Assembly (NCBI GenBank): GCA_000827495.1
Contig: KN817595.1
Coordinates: 1-64,000, forward strand
Direction of reading: 5' to 3'
Origin: Hypholoma sublateritium FD-334 SS-4
Lineage: Eukaryota; Basidiomycota; Agaricomycetes; Agaricales; Strophariaceae
Length of the DNA: 64,000 nt
Of the stretch, positions 58,644 through 64,000 are shown piece after piece (the first letter of the stretch is position 1; each line of letters begins with the position of its first letter). Position numbers and translations under genes: made by a program. The notes below the pieces were generated by a model, which searched no databases, was not told where the DNA came from, and saw only the letters and a program-made list of their open reading frames with translations.

Positions 58644-61449
58644 GGCGAGCACGTTGTACAGCACATCGTCGAGCGACTAATGTCTGCCAGTAAAAAATCT
58701 GTATTTGTTCCTGTTTGTCAGCAGCTCCCGAGCCACGAGCGTTTGCGCGCCTCGCGTCGCGCGCTTAATCAACGCCACGCTAGTAAGTACGCCCAAACCT
58801 AACGCCGCCAACATAATCAAAGGACAACTCTACGAAAGTAAGCGATCGATGAGCGAGGGGCTCATTTTTTCAGCCAAATGCTTTCCCGGGACTATCTATC
58901 TGCTGCTGCGGATATATCCCACAAGGACCTTGAAGAACATATTTTGCCAATTGTATTTTGACCTTGTGAAGTGCAACTTAGTATCAAGGGTCGACATTTG
59001 ACACCAGCCTAGGCCTGCGTCTGCATTATCTTCGGCCAGGTGCTCCGCATCCCGTGGCTTAAATCACGGACCTCACCACGTCGATAGATCTCATGCTCTC
59101 ATGCTCACGGCTTGAGATAAAGAATAAAAATGAAATAAATGCAGCCAACACCATCTTAAATCTACAAAACTCGATCTGATAATTTTTCCTGTAAACTCAT
59201 CCGGCCTTACCGCCACTCGTCCCCGGAACTTTCCAGGCGTCATCCGGTTTGATATTGCTGCAAGATGGTATGATGATTTATCTTCTCACATGTCACTGTT
59301 AGGAATGAATTTGCCTCTAACTGAATAGTGAACACAATTATTGGTTCTTTGTATCTGTGTTTCCTCTAAATTGGTATGCCTGTTTGATTTATTTGAAGGT
59401 TAGAAGCTTCAAAGCCTCAACAATTGTATGTTTTCATTTCGGGCCGTGAACATCTCCCCAGGCTCCTACGCTATTAATTCATTTATATCTTATCTTGATC
59501 TCGAAGGCCGTACTTCTTCATTAACTCCTTATCCCTCAGAATTAACATCTCCATATAATTGACGATTTTTACCATTGGAACCGTTGCAACCAGACAGATA
59601 AGCACATAATGTAAACCTATCGGACCGCATTTGGCTATCTCAAAGGGCAACCACCGACATCATTTCTTCCCTGGGGCGACACTATACCTAGCATTCCTAC
59701 GCAGCCATAACCGAGTTACCAGACACTCAGCACATAACGGCGCCGCCGGTAATCATTGATAGCTAATACTAAATCGTAATACCTATAATGCCACTCCGTA
59801 GCGACCACCGACTAAATGCAACCCACCTTCATCTGTCTACGCGGAAGTCTGGACCGCGGACAGCTTGATCGCGCACAGCCTGATCCAGGTATATGCAGAC
59901 ATGTCACAAACAAGACAACAGTGGCGGGTGATTCAGCGGCCACCGTGAAGGGCATGTCATGACATGATGCGCCTCTGCGTATCCCCTTCAAGCCGCGCGC
60001 TGAGTATGCCCACATAACTATTTATCAAACCCAATATCACTGCCGCACGCACACCTACGCACACCTTCTGCCCGACCTGTGATCGAATGGGCGCTTAAAA
60101 TAGGCCGGCGGATAGTGGCATCCTGTGGCATCGCGGCACATGAGGGCATATGTGATCGCAGAATTATTGCTGCCGCTGCCGTCTGCAGGGCCTGTGACGA
60201 GTCGGGCATGCAGGGTATGTTCTCCCTAGCCCGGATCGGTTGCTGATGGCGATGCGCCTCGACTCTCGACACCTGAGGGTCCCGAGTCGATGATGTCAGG
60301 TCTGCCGCCAAACCAAATTTGGGTGCACACACATATGATCTCCAGCGCAACTCTAATTTATGTAAATTACTTTTATGTATATAAAAATATACATATTCCG
60401 TCAGCGCAGCGGGCGGGGGTTTCGCTCCGCGTCCGCGATAACAAAGTATGTAGCACGGTTAACCCCATATCCCTGAGGTTTAATTTAGCCGCGATGCACG
60501 CGCGAAAGATGATTGCGACCAGTATCCACTGGCATCTACTGGCATCCAGCCCCCGAATGCTGCCCGACTGACCGCGCGTTTCCGGGTGGCAGACGAATCG
60601 AGATCATTGAGCTCCTCGGAGGACACCGCGGTCTCGACATTTGAGCATGCATTGAATAGTAATAACTATGATAGGGTATGTTATGGCTGGATGAAGAGAA
60701 ATACGAAAGAGAGAAAGATCCAGGATGTGATGCGTAGGTATATAGTAAAGAGAGGGCCGTTAGGATCAGGCGACGAAATAACTGTCATAGTGATGCGCAA
60801 CGTCGAACAGAGCAGCGCCATCTGGAACGGCTGCGTGTAGCCTCAGGATGGTGGACGAAGGGAAGATGCTAGTTGTCTCGGCAGCAATTGATGAATAGAA
60901 GAGATCATCGGACGGAAACAAAGCTACGTGATAGATAGAATACAGCCCGTAAAGGGAGTGTGTGCGTGTCTGAAAGCGCTTGTGAGAGCAAGGCGGGTGG
61001 GTAGAAAGAATAGAAGGTAGTACAAGATGTGTCGGGGCGGCGACGGCGGTCGAATGCGAAGGAGAGGTGTTGATCGGAGTGCGCCGCTGTGGGTGAGATA
61101 GGCATTAGATGGTAGGTAGGGGTGGAACGAGTGGACACCGATAAAATCCACGGCGGGAGAGGAGTGTGGCGGGGTAGCCGGGTGCGCGGCCTGGGAACGA
61201 CGTTCGTAAGCCAAAATATGGAGCCAGAGAAAGGACGGGAGGTGGTGACAGCAAGATCTGGGGCGAGTTAGATGGCTAGGACACAGAAACCCAAAAATGT
61301 TATAAGCCGGAACGAAAATGATCAGAACATAACGAGGCGCATGTGCAAAAAAACGAAGTGAACCAAAAAAGAATACGAACTAAACTGACTGGGGCATGCT
61401 GCGAAACGTGCCAACAGTCGAGAGATAGCAGATAACTGCGAAAGACGGT
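58644..61449. other. Gene-poor stretch, no gene supported
   Basis: 2.8 kb. The first 200 bp is the promoter of the L1-domain gene. Beyond that are only short ORFs in all frames (for example 60586-60840 plus) with no homology signal. AT-rich parts (59100-59760) and a 3' flank for the CaaX gene (60850-61449). No tRNA or terminal repeats found. Confidence 0.5.
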
Positions 61450-63944
61450 TCACATAATGACACACTTGCAGCACCCAGCCTCTTCCTCGTCATCTTTTTG
61501 CTGCATCTTCTGCTTCGAAGACGTCGTTTCCTGGCCTGGTTGTACGCCGACATGAGTTGGATGAGCCTGCTGGACGTTCGTCGGCGCATAGTGAGAAAAG
61601 GGTGCAGGTGATGGTGATTGCTGCCTGTGCGGCAGTTGGATGTCGTCATGGATCGTCTGCAACCCCCCAGGACGCCCGTCCTCCGTGGTGAGGTCCTCAT
61701 AATTTTGAGCAGCCGGGCGGCCGAATTCATCCATTGGAATAGACTCGAAGTCGCCGCGGGGGGGACGGTATTTAGTACCATCGAACCCGAAGGTACCAGG
61801 AGCCTACAGAGGCAAGATGTTAGTTCACAATATCAAGGGAAACCCATCAGACCTCGGTAGTCGACTGCATAGAGACAGTGACAAGCGGGCATCAGACAGC
61901 AAAAAGCGAAGAACGCGACGCACTGGGGCTACGGTATTTTCCACCTTCTTCGGCTTGGGACTTCCATTCGCATCCTCGTAATAGCCATCCAGGCCTTTCT
62001 TCCGCGCAACAACGGGTAGTACGACCTGTAACAGCCAGACGTAAACGAAGGACGAAAATATTGTAGTCAGTGTGTAGAAAAATGCAGCGGTGGCACATCC
62101 ATAAGGAGGGAAGCGAGTAGTAGAAAACTTACGTCGTCCCAATTTCCTTCCCCCGGGACGGGCTGGGTCCAAGAAGGGATGGCATAAGCCATATCCTCAC
62201 CATCATCACCCGGGGTGGGATAGTACGCCACACTCCCTCTATTCCCCCCCTCATCTCTCTTCCCGGGCAAAGTTTTAGACTTGGCCACTTTAGGCGCTCC
62301 TCCGCGCAATATCTTCGACGCAGGCGAAGCGCCACGCTTCTGCGCCGACACAGGCGATGTGGTGTTCGCGTAGTTCATCTGCCGCGAATTTGACGATGAG
62401 GAGGGCGCCGGTGGTGGAGATGACGATTTCGACGCGCTGAATTGGGAGCTCCCTCCTATCGCAGGCGACGAATTCACGGTTGAGCGCGACTCCGATGATC
62501 GGCGAGAGGAGGGGCCAGGTATTCGCGTGGGCGGGGGGCTACTGGGGTGCTGCTGTCGCGAAGACGGCCGGGGCAGCATGCTGGCTGTGGGTGTCGTGCT
62601 GCGAAACTCGTGGGCTCCGGCTACCGTCGTCCATTCCGTCGAGGGCGTAGACACGTCGCCCACACCAGGCAAGTAAGCGTATGCACCGCCGTCATATGCA
62701 TCGGAGACGGACTGGATCTCGGAGCCTTCACCATCAAGATCTGTCAATGGGTGCTCGTCAAGAACGCGGCCGGCATCGTCGATAATCTCCTCGTCGAGGT
62801 AAAGACTTCCCCGCTCGCGTTCTTTGTTTGTGATGCCCGCGATACTACCTGCGCGTTTCCGAGATCGAGGTGTAGCTTCTTCGGCATTCATAGGGGCCAT
62901 CCTCTTTGCAGCCTGCTTACTTTCGATCATATGTCCGTAGTTGGCAATATCCAGCATCTCCTGCCTCCGGCCAACTCTCAGTTCACCGACCCCGCCGTTC
63001 CTCGACACCTCCCCACGATACCAATGTTCGTACGGTCGCTCTTCCGATTCGGTGGATGCACGTGGCGGACTTTCTTCGACAGCCGCGTTCCAATTGCTTG
63101 GTTGAGTGAAGCCAGACGACATGGTCGAATCGGTTGGAAATGGCGGAGACTCATTCAGTAGTCCAGGGGTTTGGCGGGTGCTGCGGCTCGATAACTCGAC
63201 CGTGGTTTGAGTGGACGATGATGGAATTATGCCTCTTTGAGCACCTCGCTGATCTGATAGGGTCTGGGAAGGTAGCTCCGGAGACATCGAATACGGCTTC
63301 ACGGCAGTATCCTGGCTGTACCCATTTGCATAAGGAGAGTTGGCGGAGCTGGAAGGAACAGATATGGGAGTCCGTGACGCTTTCGGTATTCGTGTGGGCT
63401 TTATGTCGACGGGGCGAGGGGATAGGGAGCGCACTGGGTTGGCGGGTTTAGAAGTGTTTGGCTTCGACCGCCCATTTCCATTTGCGTGGCCGTTAGCAGC
63501 GTCTGAGGCGTATGGCGAAGAGTACGTCCGCGCCCGTTGGAACTCTGTCTTCACACTTGGCTTCGCTGCAGCCGACCCATTGACGCGGGGGGTGGTAGAA
63601 GTGGTACGATTGGGAGTTTCCTGCCGTTGATACGATATTTGCAGTGCTTGTGTCAAGCTGTAGGGTTGTTGTGAGGAGTTCGTCTGTGCTGAAATCTGTT
63701 TTTGCCAGCTGGTATTGTCTGCGCTGGTGGAGTAATTCGCGCTGGACGGTTCATCCATGGATGATAGAGAAATGGCCGACATCCGTCGTGCCAGTGTTCG
63801 GCTCTCGCTCTCCAGCCCTGCTTTCGGGGTCAACATCGTTTCTTTCACTTTGAACACAGGCGACATACGTTTTCGAAGGGCCGGGACCACCTCTTCGTCC
63901 CATGAAGGCCCAGCTAAGCGCGATGACTGCGTTAAAGTCATCAT
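61450..63944 (-). CDS. Ser/Pro-rich disordered protein with C-terminal CaaX box
   Basis: Three exons (63944-62133, 62025-61924, 61803-61450) give 755 aa. The start has a perfect GCCACCATG context. Most of the protein is Ser/Pro/Thr-rich and disordered, with one ordered-looking stretch, ERPYEHWYRGEVSRNGGVGE then LRVGRRQEMLDIANYGH, near residues 300-345. Exon 2 gives a basic KKGLDGYYEDANGSPKPKK segment. The C-terminus EEEAGCCKCVIM is a classic CaaX motif (CVIM, Met favouring farnesylation) preceded by extra cysteines suitable for palmitoylation, so the protein is probably anchored at the plasma membrane, as fungal Ras is. I do not recognise a named family; likely a membrane-tethered adaptor. 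Confidence 0.85.
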
Positions 63945-64000
63945 GGTGGCAGACTAGGAACAAATGGCAGGCTGGTGCGATAACGAGCGTTTGAGTGCTC
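63945..64000. other. Window edge, upstream of CaaX gene
   Basis: 56 bases of leader or promoter of the minus-strand gene; nothing further can be said. Confidence 0.5.

Noticed and set aside
1..64000. CRISPR arrays, bacterial operons, rRNA or standard tRNA genes
   Set aside because: None seen: repeats are coding TPRs, MITEs or hairpins, and genes are intron-bearing eukaryotic genes.

Overview
The window is nuclear DNA of a filamentous basidiomycete, most likely an agaricomycete. The genes are dense with short introns (mostly 45-65 bp, GT-AG), and the gene content fits that group: a fungal NLR with an MLKL-like N-terminus, an F-box-like protein, a GPI-anchored GH16 glucanase and an ectomycorrhiza-type esterase. 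There are no bacterial operons, CRISPR arrays or rRNA genes. The provided ORFs mostly cut spliced genes into pieces, so I rebuilt the gene models by hand from splice sites and reading phase. Every multi-exon model keeps an open frame and has a length divisible by three.

Layout. 1-3.8 kb: AT-rich NLR-type gene (minus) with a tandem TPR array. 3.8-12.2 kb: gene-poor accessory stretch holding a decayed copy and an intact copy of an unnamed small-protein family plus a TA-flanked MITE. 12.3-24.2 kb: housekeeping block with a Dhr2/DHX33-type DEAH helicase, the cohesin loader Scc2/NIPBL (27 exons) and a Sec14-type lipid transfer protein. 24.2-30.1 kb: second gene-poor stretch with two more copies of the small-protein family and a perfect 24-bp hairpin. 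30.1-44.9 kb: enzyme-rich block with an aldo/keto reductase, GH16 glucanase, DUF4203/TMEM198-like membrane protein, epoxide hydrolase, Tgl2-like lipase and F-box-like protein; a second MITE and a tRNA-derived SINE-like element lie between genes. 45.4-49.8 kb: secreted protein made of an internal duplication, and a PIG3-type quinone oxidoreductase. 49.8-55.3 kb: gene-poor, with one TATA-driven 33-aa ORF. 55.3-64 kb: alpha/beta hydrolase, ribosomal L1-domain nucleolar protein, and a 755-aa disordered protein ending in a CaaX box.

The strongest candidate for something undescribed is the family seen at 8062, 10893, 25373 and 27704. These small proteins have a basic N-terminal signature, a Gly/Ala-rich hydrophobic segment and a conserved R-N-I-S-V/S-Q-K-L motif. 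They occur as two local duplications that also carry conserved upstream DNA. Their function is unknown. Their position in the same gene-poor islands as an NLR-type gene invites an immunity or allorecognition hypothesis, but the sequence does not prove it.
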